This document shows positions 1-11,437 of a DNA stretch of 64,000 bases, one piece after another. The position numbers and the translations under genes were made by a program. The number at the start of each line of letters is the position of its first letter. The stretch's first letter is position 1. The notes under the pieces were generated by a model, which was not told the DNA's origin, did no database searches, and saw nothing but the letters and a program-made list of their open reading frames with translations. Source of the stretch: Streptomyces sp. NBC_00659 (GTDB lineage: Bacteria; Actinomycetota; Actinomycetes; Streptomycetales; Streptomycetaceae); assembly GCF_036226925.1 (NCBI RefSeq), contig NZ_CP109031.1, positions 8,556,001 to 8,620,000 of the forward strand. Direction: 5' to 3'.

Positions 1-51
1 CGGAAAGCTCTGACGAACTCCACCACCCCCACAGGAAGAAGGCATCCGGAC

Positions 52-858
52 ATGACGTCATCAGCACGTCCGCGCGCCAGGCGGCGCGCCCTCACCGGCA
101 CCCTCGCCGCGCTCGGCCTCTCGGCCGCCATGGTGATGGCCGACGGCGCCCTGACACCGGCGAGCGCCGCCACCTGGCCCACCGCGACCGGCAGTCAGGC
201 GGTCTCCTCCACCATCTCGGTCTCCGGTACCAAGGACTACGGGATGAAGCGTCTCTACGGCACCGGTGACCTGGGCTCGGACAGCCAGGACGAGGACCAG
301 GGGCCGATCCTGGAACTGGCGGCGGGCACCGTCCTGAAGAACGTCATCATCGGCGCTCCCGCCGCCGACGGTATCCACTGCCTGGGCAGTTGCACACTCC
401 AGAACGTCTGGTGGGAGGACGTCGGCGAGGACGCGGCGACGTTCCTCGGCTCGTCGTCGTCCAACGTCTACACCGTCAGCGGCGGTGGCGCGAAGGAGGC
501 CAGCGACAAGGTGTTCCAGTTCAACGGCGCCGGAACGCTGAACGTGTCGAACTTCGCGGTGCAGACCTTCGGCACGTTCATCCGGTCCTGCGGCAACTGC
601 AAGACGCAGTACAAGCGGACGATCAATCTCAACACCATCGAGGCGACCTACAAGGGAAGCAGGCTCGTCGGCATCAACACCAACTACGGCGACAGCGCGA
701 CGCTGAAGTCCATCAGGATCGTCGGGGACAGCAGCAAGAAGATCGTCCCCTGCCAGAAGTACATCGGCAACAACACCGGGGCGGAGCCGACCACGAACGG
801 CAGCGGCCCCGACAGCACCTACTGCAAGTACGCGACGTCCGACATCACCTACAGCTGA
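52..858 (+). CDS. Secreted pectate lyase, PL3 family
   Basis: Predicted extracellular calcium-dependent pectate lyase that cleaves polygalacturonate by beta-elimination. Residues 1-39 are a signal peptide with an Arg-rich n-region, a hydrophobic core and an ASA cleavage motif before ATWP. The mature part of about 229 residues is the usual size for a single-domain PL3 enzyme. It carries the family's beta-helix stretch with the motifs LKNVIIG, ADGIHC and WWEDVGEDA near residues 95-130, plus paired cysteines. No carbohydrate-binding module is attached. AGGA precedes the ATG by about 15 bases. A strong hairpin follows at 873-913, so the gene is probably monocistronic. Family assignment is by motif recognition; activity is inferred. 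Confidence 0.9.
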   Translation: MTSSARPRARRRALTGTLAALGLSAAMVMADGALTPASAATWPTATGSQAVSSTISVSGTKDYGMKRLYGTGDLGSDSQDEDQGPILELAAGTVLKNVIIGAPAADGIHCLGSCTLQNVWWEDVGEDAATFLGSSSSNVYTVSGGGAKEASDKVFQFNGAGTLNVSNFAVQTFGTFIRSCGNCKTQYKRTINLNTIEATYKGSRLVGINTNYGDSATLKSIRIVGDSSKKIVPCQKYIGNNTGAEPTTNGSGPDSTYCKYATSDITYS

Positions 859-872
859 CGGCCGTCGCCCGG

Positions 873-913
873 CGGCTGAACGAACCGGCCTCGTACACCG
901 GTTCGTTCAGCCG
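873..913 (+). terminator. Intrinsic terminator of the pectate lyase gene
   Basis: Perfect 16-bp inverted repeat with arms at 873-888 and 898-913 and a 9-base loop, beginning 15 bases after the pectate lyase stop codon. No strong U-tract follows, which is usual for Streptomyces terminators. Confidence 0.8.
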
Positions 914-1125
914 CGTCGACAACCCCGCGGGTCGATGCGCCTAGAACCTGGCGCCGTGGCCGCCGGCCCGGCCCTGCGGGCGTGCAGCACGCTGCCGTCC
1001 AGAGGCAGCGGTGTCCGGCCCACCAGGGTGAGGCCCGGGTCGGAATCACCTGGATGCCGGGCTCGGACGGCAAAGAGATCATGGCTGGGGACCGGTTCCG
1101 GGTCCCGCCGACGCGAGGTGGGTTC

Positions 1126-1566
1126 TCAGCTCCAGGCGCTGTACGGGCCGTCGATGAGCTGGAACACCGGCTGCCGGCGCACCGGGTCCTGGGCGGTGGA
1201 GAGCTGGACCCGGTCGCCGCTGTGGATGGTGGCGGGCGAACCCATGACCCGGCCCCGGACCGTGAAGCCCTCCGCCATCTCGATCAGGGAGACGTTGCGG
1301 GCGGCCGGGGTGTTGCGGTGGATCACCGTGGAGTGGCGCACGACGCCCGTGCCCGCGCTCGCCTCCGTACGCAGGTCGCTGCCCGCGCACACGGGACAGA
1401 GCAGGCGGCTGTACATGGCGGTGGCGCACCAGTGGCACCGCTGGAAGAGCAGCACGTCCCCGGCGCGTTGCGCCGAAGCGGTGTCGAGGCGTTCCACGGA
1501 TCCCGCGTCGAGCACGTCCGTCGAGGCGTTCAGGCCCGGGTGAAGGGCGATTCCTGGGTAATACAC
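1126..1566 (-). CDS. Zn-ribbon OB-fold protein, DUF35 type
   Basis: About 146 residues. A rubredoxin-like zinc ribbon with two CxxC-type pairs (CHWC and CPVC) is followed by an OB-fold segment containing VVRHSTVIHR, GFTVRGRVMG and a C-terminal barrel strand. DUF35 proteins commonly partner thiolases or other acyl-CoA enzymes as accessory or acyl-CoA-binding subunits, but no thiolase lies nearby, so this is an orphan. I chose the GTG at 1566 because AGGGAG lies 8 bases upstream; an ATG at 1626 in frame would add 20 residues with no better ribosome site. Two 14-bp direct repeats sit upstream at 1658-1692. The substrate is unknown. Confidence 0.75.
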   Translation of the reverse strand: MYYPGIALHPGLNASTDVLDAGSVERLDTASAQRAGDVLLFQRCHWCATAMYSRLLCPVCAGSDLRTEASAGTGVVRHSTVIHRNTPAARNVSLIEMAEGFTVRGRVMGSPATIHSGDRVQLSTAQDPVRRQPVFQLIDGPYSAWS

Positions 1567-1657
1567 GATGTCATCTCCCTGCGCTCGGCCGGAATCTGAT
1601 GTGCGCGGATCGCCGTGCACGACCACAGGCTATGGCACTGAGTGTCACCCGTAAAGT

Positions 1658-1692
1658 ACTCCGTACCTTTCAAATGAAACTCCGTACCTTTC
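1658..1692. repeat. Pair of 14-bp direct repeats, likely operator
   Basis: ACTCCGTACCTTTC occurs at 1658-1671 and again at 1679-1692, exactly 21 bp apart (two helical turns). They lie about 95-125 bp upstream of the DUF35 gene start at 1566. On the minus strand the copies read GAAAGGTACGGAGT. The phased spacing suggests a tandem binding site for a dimeric activator or repressor; the protein is unknown. Confidence 0.5.
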
Positions 1693-2077
1693 GCGAAGAA
1701 GGGCGCTGGCGGCCGGTCCGCGCTCAGTCCCGCGCGAAGGCCGACTCGAGCTCCTGGACCACGCCCCAGGGAGCCGGCATCGAAGCCGAGATGGTGGCAC
1801 TCGGTGCCGGTGTTATTGCTCCTCGGAGTGCGGGGTTCCTCATGCGGCTGTTGTGTGCTCACAGGTGAACTCCGCGCGCAGAGAGTGAAGTTGACAGCCC
1901 ATAAGCAGTGATCGACTATGAAGTCGAGCCGTGGCCCACCTGACCGGGGGTTCCGGTGTTCTTCGACCACTCACTCCCGGGACGGCCCCAGGCAGACGTG
2001 CGCCGCCCGCCATCGGCGCGCGACGGGCACCCGTCCCCGACCCGCCGCGTCATCGCCCCCGGACGACGCGGCGAAAA
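1693..2077. other. Intergenic region with no supported gene
   Basis: No reading frame here shows convincing codon bias or family motifs. A plus-strand TTGACA lies at 1891-1896 with a weak GACTAT about 17 bases later, so a short untranslated transcript ending at the 2078-2115 hairpin cannot be excluded. Confidence 0.4.
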
Positions 2078-2115
2078 GAGCCTCGGCACTCGTTCCCGCA
2101 CGAGTGCCGAGGCTC
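2078..2115 (-). terminator. Terminator of the luciferase-like gene
   Basis: Perfect 15-bp inverted repeat (2078-2092 and 2101-2115, 8-base loop). On the minus strand the stem is followed by CTTTT, a genuine U-tract, placing it correctly 25 bases beyond the stop at 2140. Confidence 0.85.
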
Positions 2116-2139
2116 GCTGTCTTCCTCTCGGCGCCGCGG

Positions 2140-2499
2140 TCAGCGGTCGTTGCAGGCCGTCGAGAATATGTCGTCGCCCGCGATGTGCCCGTTCCGATGG
2201 GCCTGCAGGGCGACACTCACCAGGGTCAGCAGGAGGTCGATGTCCGAGTCGACTTCGAGATGGATGGTCACCCAGCGGGAGCCGGGCACCATGCGGATCG
2301 CCGTCGAGGTCTTGAGCTGGTCCTCGAAGCGCCGGATGGCCCGGTCGGTGAGGTGCAGGTCGACATCGTGTTCGGAATGGAAGTGGACGATCTCGCACTG
2401 CGCGGCACACAGTGCGCGTCCCGTGCCGCAGCTCGGCAGGGACTCGGCGAGGTCCGGCCAGTTGGCCAGTCGCGTCATGGCTCTGGAGGCCAAGGTCAT
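2140..2499 (-). CDS. Luciferase-like DUF5519 family protein
   Basis: About 119 residues. The central part (LTDRAIRRFEDQL, then SRWVTIHLEVDSDID and LLLTLVSVALQAH) matches the small DUF5519 domain named luciferase in databases, which is unrelated to bacterial LuxAB and has no established biochemical role. I use the ATG at 2499 (MTLASRAM); an in-frame ATG at 2532 would add 11 residues that do not look conserved. The gene stands alone, oriented away from the DUF6445 gene upstream, and ends in a clear terminator. Confidence 0.7.
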   Translation of the reverse strand: MTLASRAMTRLANWPDLAESLPSCGTGRALCAAQCEIVHFHSEHDVDLHLTDRAIRRFEDQLKTSTAIRMVPGSRWVTIHLEVDSDIDLLLTLVSVALQAHRNGHIAGDDIFSTACNDR

Positions 2500-2613
2500 G
2501 CGCCCATCATGACGAGCACACCTCTCGGCCACCAGAACTTGGCGCAGATGTAATCCCTCTGTTGTCGAAGAATGTCTGGTTTTCGCCTGGTAATTGACGA
2601 GGGGCTGTCCGCG

Positions 2614-3294
2614 TCACGCCATCCAGAAGAAGACGGCGGTCATCCGCTTGTCCTCCATGGTGGTCCCGCAATAGCCGGTGGCGCTGTGCATCAGGTTGGC
2701 GTTGTAGAGGAGCAGCCGGTTGTAGCGGTGTGGGACGCGGATGTCCTCGACGAAGGAGTCCGGCGGGACGAACCGCGTACCGAGGGCCTCGACCAGGTTG
2801 TTGTGCGGTGCGACGACGACGTTGCCGCCGAGCCGGCTCCCGGGCAGGGCCTGCCGGAAGAAGGCCGTTCCGCAGTCCTTGGGGACGTTCGGGTTCAGAT
2901 AGAGCACCGCCGCGTAACGGCACAGGGCGCGGGAATCCGTGTGCGGGCGGGGCTCGCCCTCGTCCTTGCCGACGACCTGGACGCAGTTGTGGTTGAGCGT
3001 GGCGCCCGACGGGGTCGACTGCTGCCACAGCTCCCGGGCGCCGGTGGCCTTCCTCACCAGCCGCTCCACACACGCCAGTTCGTCCTGCTCCAGCCCCGGC
3101 ATCGTCCGCAGGCCCGGCCAGCTCTCCGAGGTGTACGGATGGCCCTTGGCCCAGTCGTCCCTTCCGACGCACCGGGCTCGTACGGCATCAGGGTCGGGCA
3201 GCACGTCGTCGAAGACCCAGTAGTCCCGGTCGCGCGTGGGCTTCCGGTACGGCAGGACCGGCAACGCCGGTGGGATGGGGGGTTGTGGGGGCAT
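2614..3294 (-). CDS. DUF6445 family, 2OG-Fe(II) oxygenase-like protein
   Basis: 226 residues from the ATG at 3294; longer in-frame starts add low-complexity residues without support. The C-terminal half looks like a double-stranded beta-helix oxygenase. H118-T-D120 (in EPRPHTDSR) and H203 (in NLMHSATG) could form the HxD...H iron triad, and an Arg 14 residues after H203 (in DKRMTAVFFW) could bind 2-oxoglutarate. These residues suggest a prolyl-hydroxylase-like fold, but no substrate can be deduced. AAGGTCGG lies just upstream of the ATG. Assignment to DUF6445 is by recognition; catalytic function is inference. Confidence 0.65.
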   Translation of the reverse strand: MPPQPPIPPALPVLPYRKPTRDRDYWVFDDVLPDPDAVRARCVGRDDWAKGHPYTSESWPGLRTMPGLEQDELACVERLVRKATGARELWQQSTPSGATLNHNCVQVVGKDEGEPRPHTDSRALCRYAAVLYLNPNVPKDCGTAFFRQALPGSRLGGNVVVAPHNNLVEALGTRFVPPDSFVEDIRVPHRYNRLLLYNANLMHSATGYCGTTMEDKRMTAVFFWMA

Positions 3295-3579
3295 GCGGCC
3301 GACCTTATGGACGCGTCCGTCAGTGATCTCCAGGGAACTGGTCAACCTTCCGCCAACTCGGTTCATGGATTGGCCAAGGCCGGGAGCCCGGCGTCCACCC
3401 GAGGAACCGTGCGCTACCCGTGACGTCAACGGCGTCCGACAGCAACCGAGTTCACCCGTCCACGGCAGGGGCGGCCTGCCGGTGATCACCGAGGAGCGGG
3501 GGCGGTGAACGTCCCGGCCCGCGCCCGCGTATCACTGCACAGGGACGGCGGGAGACCGCGTGGACGGAAGGAGAGCAGT

Positions 3580-4350
3580 GTGCCGACACGGCCCGAGCGC
3601 GGGAGGTCCACCGGGCGCTCCGTGATCGAACCCACGCACGTCGAGCGCAGCCGCCGCTCCGAGTCCCTCGCGGAGCTGCTCCGGCAGGTGCGCGAGAAGG
3701 AGGGGATGACAGACGAGGACGACGACTTCGGTCCGGTTCCCGCGCCGACACCCCCCGTACGACTCCTGCCTGTCCTGGTGGAGGAGGACGAGACCGAGGA
3801 ACTGCCCCCGGTCCCGGGAGGCGAGGACTACACGGCCGACACTCCGCAGGTGTACGGGGCCGACCTGGCCGAGGGGACACCTCCCGGAGGCGGACGCCCG
3901 CACGAGAAGAGGCCCGGAGGCGCCCACGGCCCGGCACGTGGCGCGGGCCTGCGCCGGGCCGCGATCACGCTGGCCATCACGGCGGCGGGCCTGACCGGTT
4001 TCGCCCTCGCCCTCCTGGTGCCGGGCGGGGCCCCGGGTGACGCGTCCGGGGCGGCAGGAGAACACTCCTCGACCGCACCGGCCGACCGGGCAGCGGACGG
4101 TGCCTCCGATCCGGACGGCGCCGGCACGCTCCGGGAGGGTGACAACGGCCCCGAGGTGACCGCTCTTCAGCAACGCCTGCTCCGTATCCCGAACGTGTAC
4201 GACCACGGCAGCACCAGCGGCACCTACGACGCCGCGCTCACGGCCGCCGTCGCCCGCTTCCAGCTCTGGTACGGCATCCGGGGCGACGAGTCCGGCGTCT
4301 ACGGCAACGACACCCGGGCCGACCTGGAATCCAGGACGGCGGCCCCCTGA
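3580..4350 (+). CDS. Membrane-anchored peptidoglycan-binding domain protein
   Basis: About 256 residues from the GTG at 3580, which has AAGGAG 6 bases upstream; an upstream start at 3505 lacks one. The N-terminal 120 residues are charged, acidic and Pro-rich and should be cytoplasmic. A single membrane helix (RAAITLAITAAGLTGFALAL) lies near residues 127-147. A disordered Ala/Gly/Asp linker follows, then a PG_binding_1 domain in the last 75 residues (REGDNGPEVTALQQRL, YDAALTAAVARFQ). Type II topology would put the domain outside, facing the cell wall. No catalytic domain is present, so it may sense or tether peptidoglycan. Confidence 0.8.
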   Translation: MPTRPERGRSTGRSVIEPTHVERSRRSESLAELLRQVREKEGMTDEDDDFGPVPAPTPPVRLLPVLVEEDETEELPPVPGGEDYTADTPQVYGADLAEGTPPGGGRPHEKRPGGAHGPARGAGLRRAAITLAITAAGLTGFALALLVPGGAPGDASGAAGEHSSTAPADRAADGASDPDGAGTLREGDNGPEVTALQQRLLRIPNVYDHGSTSGTYDAALTAAVARFQLWYGIRGDESGVYGNDTRADLESRTAAP

Positions 4351-4353
4351 GAC

Positions 4354-4399
4354 GGCCGGGGCGGCCGGCGCGGTGACGCTCGCTCCCTCCGCCCCGGCC
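4354..4399. terminator. Bidirectional terminator between convergent genes
   Basis: Perfect 11-bp inverted repeat (4354-4364 and 4389-4399) with a 24-base GC-rich loop, in the 51-bp gap between the convergent stop codons at 4350 and 4402. Confidence 0.6.
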
Positions 4400-4401
4400 C
4401 C

Positions 4402-5091
4402 CTATACCTGCCGCTCCCGCGCACGGCCGACAGCTGTCCCGCCGAAGGCAGTCCCGACGACCGCCGGTCCCACGACGAGGTCGGCGCGGTCCCGGGTCGC
4501 GGCGACCAGCTCGGCGTTGCGCTGATCCGTTCCGAGCACCCACGCCACCGCCGTGTCGTGGTCCTTCCCGAACTCCTCGTGGCGCGCGACCAGCCGCCGG
4601 ACACGGTCGGCCTCGTCGAGCTCGCAGAACCACACCTCGTCCAGCTGCGCACGGGCCCGCGCCCACGCGTCCTCGCGCAGCAGCAGATAGTTCCCCTCGG
4701 TGACGATCAGACGCGCGGTCCGGGGAACCGCGAGGGCTCCCGCCAGGGGCTGTTCGAGGACCCGCTCGAAACCGGGCGCGTAGACGAGCTCCTCCTCGTC
4801 CTCGCGCAGTCTGCGCAGCAGCGCCGCGTACCCCGCCGCGTCGAACGTGTCCGGAGCCCCCTTCCGGTCCCGGCGCCCCAGCCGGTCCAGCTCGGCGTCC
4901 GCGAGATGGAACCCGTCCATCGGCACGTGCGCGACACGGAAGGGCCCGTCCTCGTCGAGCCGCCTGACCAGTCGCTCGGCGAGCGTCGTCTTGCCCGCCC
5001 CGGGACTGCCGGCGATCCCGAGAAGGGCGCGCCGGCCGGGCCGTACGAGCGCGGCGGCCCGTTCCACCAGGTCGTCGAAGGACGGACTCAC
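4402..5091 (-). CDS. P-loop nucleoside/sugar kinase family protein
   Basis: 230 residues from the GTG at 5091. Walker A is GSPGAGKTT near residue 30, followed by a DGFHLAD motif characteristic of the uridine kinase / phosphoribulokinase / type I pantothenate kinase superfamily and a strand ending in TEGNYLLL. Members of this nucleoside/nucleotide kinase-like group phosphorylate small alcohols, often sugars. The gene is divergent from the beta-phosphoglucomutase/GH65 operon, 205 bp away, so a role in sugar metabolism is plausible but unproven. The start is uncertain: no strong ribosome site precedes this GTG, but upstream extensions are not protein-like. Confidence 0.75.
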   Translation of the reverse strand: MSPSFDDLVERAAALVRPGRRALLGIAGSPGAGKTTLAERLVRRLDEDGPFRVAHVPMDGFHLADAELDRLGRRDRKGAPDTFDAAGYAALLRRLREDEEELVYAPGFERVLEQPLAGALAVPRTARLIVTEGNYLLLREDAWARARAQLDEVWFCELDEADRVRRLVARHEEFGKDHDTAVAWVLGTDQRNAELVAATRDRADLVVGPAVVGTAFGGTAVGRARERQV

Positions 5092-5296
5092 CTCGGTCGT
5101 ACGAGTCCGGACAAGGGCGCGGGGGCAGGGGTCTCCATGCCCTCCAGTATCGGCGACGCGGGGCGCGGGGGAAGTCCCGTACCGGACGGGCCGATCGCCG
5201 GGAAGGGCCGGGAACGGCGGGGACGGTTCCTGAGCCAGGGCGGTGATGTGGCGCTCACCACCCGGTGGAGACGGTTCCCGGGGGCAGACTCCTCGT

Positions 5297-6034
5297 ATGA
5301 CTGAGCTCGGCCTGCCGAAACAGATCCTGGCCTGCCTCTTCGACCTCGACGGGGTCATCACCAGAACCGCGGTGGTCCACGCGGCCGCCTGGAAGCGGAC
5401 GTTCGACGACTTCCTGCGAGGACGCGACGGCGACGGATTCCGTCCCTTCGACGACGCCGACTACGCCGCGTACGTGGACGGCCTGCCCCGAGCCGACGGC
5501 GTACGGTCCTTCCTCGCCTCACGCGGCGTCGAACTCCCCGACGGAACCCCCGACGACCCGCCGGACCGGGGCACCGTCCACGGACTCGGCAACCGCAAGA
5601 ACGACCTGCTTCTCGACATGATCCGCAACGACGGGGTCGAGGCCTACGACGGCACGCTGCGCTACATCGAGGCGGTCCGGGCGCACGGCCTGCGGACCGC
5701 GGTCGTCTCCTCCAGCGCCAACTGCCGGGACGTCCTGCGCTCGGTGGGCGCGGAGGCACTCTTCGACGTACGCATCGACGGCGTCGTCGCCGCCGAACGG
5801 CGGCTCCCGGGCAAGCCGCGCCCCGACACCTTCCTCGCCGCGGCCAAGGACCTCGGCGTCGAGCCGTCCGAGGCGGCCGTCTTCGAGGACGCGCTCGCCG
5901 GCATGGACGCGGGCCGCTCGGGCCACTTCGGGTACGTCGTCGGCGTGGACCGCGTGGGCCAGAGCGCCGCCCTGCGCGCCCACGGCGCCGACATCGTCGT
6001 ACAGGATCTCGACGAACTGGGGGAGCGCGCGTGA
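5297..6034 (+). CDS. pgmB: HAD-superfamily beta-phosphoglucomutase
   Basis: 245 residues from the ATG at 5297. HAD motif I is FDLDGVIT (Asp16 nucleophile, Asp18 acid/base). Motif II is in VVSSSANC, a Lys lies in GKPRPDTF, and the acidic motif IV is FEDALAGMDAG. The cap domain has the beta-PGM signature GRKNDLL-like GNRKNDLLLDMI. It should interconvert beta-glucose-1-phosphate and glucose-6-phosphate. It overlaps the next gene by 4 bp (GTGA), a GH65 phosphorylase producing beta-glucose-1-phosphate, so the two form a complete phosphorolytic route. This pairing is classic for maltose, trehalose or kojibiose utilisation. Confidence 0.9.
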   Translation: MTELGLPKQILACLFDLDGVITRTAVVHAAAWKRTFDDFLRGRDGDGFRPFDDADYAAYVDGLPRADGVRSFLASRGVELPDGTPDDPPDRGTVHGLGNRKNDLLLDMIRNDGVEAYDGTLRYIEAVRAHGLRTAVVSSSANCRDVLRSVGAEALFDVRIDGVVAAERRLPGKPRPDTFLAAAKDLGVEPSEAAVFEDALAGMDAGRSGHFGYVVGVDRVGQSAALRAHGADIVVQDLDELGERA

Positions 6035-8376
6035 TCACTCATTCCTCGTACGGGGTCGAACCCTGGAGCCTGCGCGAGAGCGAGCTGCACCTCGGGCTGC
6101 TGCCGCAGAGCGAGTCCGTGTTCGCCCTCGCCAACGGTCACGTCGGCTGGCGCGGCAACCTCGACGAGGGCGAACCCCACGGCCTTCCCGGCACCTACCT
6201 GGGCGGCGTCCACGAAACACACCCGCTGCCCTACGCCGAGGCGGGCTACGGCTATCCGGAGTCCGGGCAGACCGTCATCAACGTCACCAACGGCAAAATC
6301 GTCCGGCTGCTCGTCGACGACGAACCGTTCGACCTGCGCTACGGCCGGCTGCGCTCCCACGAGCGCGTCCTCGACCTGCGCACCGGGCTCCTCACCCGCA
6401 CCTGCGAGTGGACCTCACCGGCGGGCTCCACGGTCCGGGTGCGCTCCACCCGGCTCGTCTCCTTCACCCAGCGGGCGATCGCGGCCGTCGCCTACGAGGT
6501 GGAGGCCGTCGACAGCCGGATCAGAGTGGTCGTCCAGTCGGAGCTGGTCGCCAACGAGCAACTGCCCGGCCGCGACGGCGATCCGCGGGCGGCGATCGCC
6601 CTGGAGTCGCCGCTGGAGCCGGAGGAACACTTCGCGGCGGGAGGCCGGCTGCGGCTCGTGCACCGCACCCGGCACAGCGCCCTGCGGGTCGCGGCGGCCG
6701 CGGACCACGCGGTCAGCGGCCCCGACAGGACCACCCTGAGCGGTGAGAGCAGTGACGACCTCGCCCGCCTCACCGTCACCTCCGTGCTGGAGCCGGGCCA
6801 CACCCTGCGCCTGGAGAAGGTCGTCTCCTACGGCTGGTCCGGCAACCGCTCCCTGCCCGCCCTGCGCGACCAGGTCGACGCGGCCCTCGCCGCCGCCCGG
6901 CACAGCGGCTGGCGCCGGCTCGTCGACGAACAGCGCGCCTACCTCGACGACTTCTGGGCACGCGCCGACGTCGAGGTGGACGGCGACGAGGAGATCCAGC
7001 AGGCCGTCCGCTTCGCCCTCTTCCACGTGCTCCAGGCAGGCGCCCGCGCCGAACAGCGCGCCATCCCCGCCAAGGGCCTGACCGGCTCCGGATACGACGG
7101 CCACGCCTTCTGGGACACCGAGACCTTCGTCCTGCCGCTGCTCACCTACACCGCCCCGGGCGCCGTCGCCGAGGCGCTGCGCTGGCGCCAGAACACCCTC
7201 CCGGCGGCGCGCGAACGGGCCGCCCAACTCGGCCTGCGGGGAGCCGCGTTCCCGTGGCGGACCATAGCGGGATCGGAGGGCTCGGCGTACTGGCCGGCGG
7301 GCACCGCCGCGTTCCATGTGAACGCCGACATCGCCGACGCCGTCGTCCGCTACACCGCCGCCACGGGCGACACGCGCTTCGAACGCGACACCGGCGTCGA
7401 GCTGCTGACCGAGACGGCGCGGCTGTGGCGCTCCCTGGGACACCACGACCACCAGGGGAGGTTCCACATCGACGGGGTGACGGGGCCCGACGAGTACAGC
7501 GCCGTCGCCGACGACAACACGTACACCAACCTGATGGCCCGCGCGAACCTGCTGGCCGCGGCCGACGCCGTCGAGCGGCACGCCCGGCGGGCCGCGGAGC
7601 TCGGCGTCGACGAGGAGGAGAGCGAGGCCTGGCGCGACGCGGCCGACGCGATGCACATCCCCTACAACGACGAGCTCGGGGTCCACGAGCAGCACGCCGG
7701 ATTCACCCGCTACCAGCGCTGGGACTTCACCTCCACCCGCCCCGACCAGTACCCGCTGATGCTGCACTTCCCCTATTTCGACATCTACCGCAAGCAGGTC
7801 GTCAAGCAGGCCGACCTGGTGCTCGCCCTCTACAAGTGCAGCCCGTTCTTCGACGAGGAGCACAAGGCCCGCAACTTCGCCTACTACGAACCCCTCACCG
7901 TCCGCGACTCCTCCCTGTCGGCCTGCTGCCAGGCCGTGATCGCCGCCGAGACCGGTCATCCCGGCCTCGCCTACGACTATCTCGTCGAGGCCGCGCTGAT
8001 GGATCTTCAGGACCTGGAGCACAACACCCGGGACGGCCTGCACATCGCCTCGCTCGCAGGGACCTGGACGGCTCTGGTCGCCGGCTTCGGCGGGCTGCGC
8101 CACCACGGGGACACGCTGGAGTTCGCGCCCCGGCTGCCGGAACGGCTCAGCCGCCTCGCCTTCTCCCTCCAGGTCCTCGGACACCGGCTGCGCGTGGAGA
8201 TCGGGCAGGACGTCGCCACCTACACGCTCGCGTCCGGCGGCCCGCTGGAGATCCGCCACCACCGCGAGACCCTCACCGTCGACGCCGACAAGCCCCGCAG
8301 CCTGCCCATCCCGGCGCAGAGGCTGCGCCCCGCCCCTGACCAGCCGCGGCACCGGAGGCCGAACTCCCGGGGGTGA
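6031..8376 (+). CDS. GH65 family disaccharide phosphorylase
   Basis: 781 residues starting at the GTG that overlaps the pgmB stop. Architecture: N-terminal beta-sandwich (about 1-270), linker helices, (alpha/alpha)6 barrel (about 330-700) and C-terminal beta-sheet. The barrel carries GHAFWDTETFVLP and the general-acid motif VTGPDEYS with Glu488. GH65 enzymes with beta-phosphoglucomutase partners catalyse inverting phosphorolysis of alpha-linked disaccharides (maltose, trehalose, kojibiose, nigerose) to beta-glucose-1-phosphate. The exact substrate cannot be read from motifs. No signal peptide, so the enzyme is cytoplasmic and needs an imported disaccharide; no transporter lies in the operon. 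Confidence 0.9.
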   Translation: MITHSSYGVEPWSLRESELHLGLLPQSESVFALANGHVGWRGNLDEGEPHGLPGTYLGGVHETHPLPYAEAGYGYPESGQTVINVTNGKIVRLLVDDEPFDLRYGRLRSHERVLDLRTGLLTRTCEWTSPAGSTVRVRSTRLVSFTQRAIAAVAYEVEAVDSRIRVVVQSELVANEQLPGRDGDPRAAIALESPLEPEEHFAAGGRLRLVHRTRHSALRVAAAADHAVSGPDRTTLSGESSDDLARLTVTSVLEPGHTLRLEKVVSYGWSGNRSLPALRDQVDAALAAARHSGWRRLVDEQRAYLDDFWARADVEVDGDEEIQQAVRFALFHVLQAGARAEQRAIPAKGLTGSGYDGHAFWDTETFVLPLLTYTAPGAVAEALRWRQNTLPAARERAAQLGLRGAAFPWRTIAGSEGSAYWPAGTAAFHVNADIADAVVRYTAATGDTRFERDTGVELLTETARLWRSLGHHDHQGRFHIDGVTGPDEYSAVADDNTYTNLMARANLLAAADAVERHARRAAELGVDEEESEAWRDAADAMHIPYNDELGVHEQHAGFTRYQRWDFTSTRPDQYPLMLHFPYFDIYRKQVVKQADLVLALYKCSPFFDEEHKARNFAYYEPLTVRDSSLSACCQAVIAAETGHPGLAYDYLVEAALMDLQDLEHNTRDGLHIASLAGTWTALVAGFGGLRHHGDTLEFAPRLPERLSRLAFSLQVLGHRLRVEIGQDVATYTLASGGPLEIRHHRETLTVDADKPRSLPIPAQRLRPAPDQPRHRRPNSRG

Positions 8377-8399
8377 GACGCGGCGCGGGCCCCGGCAGA

Positions 8400-11350
<2,951 letters not shown>

Positions 11351-11437
11351 GCCGCCGCCCGTCGAGGTCGTGATCCGTGCCCCCGCGCCAGGGATGCGGA
11401 GCACGGGCCGTCGACCGCTCAACGGACCGCCTGTGGC

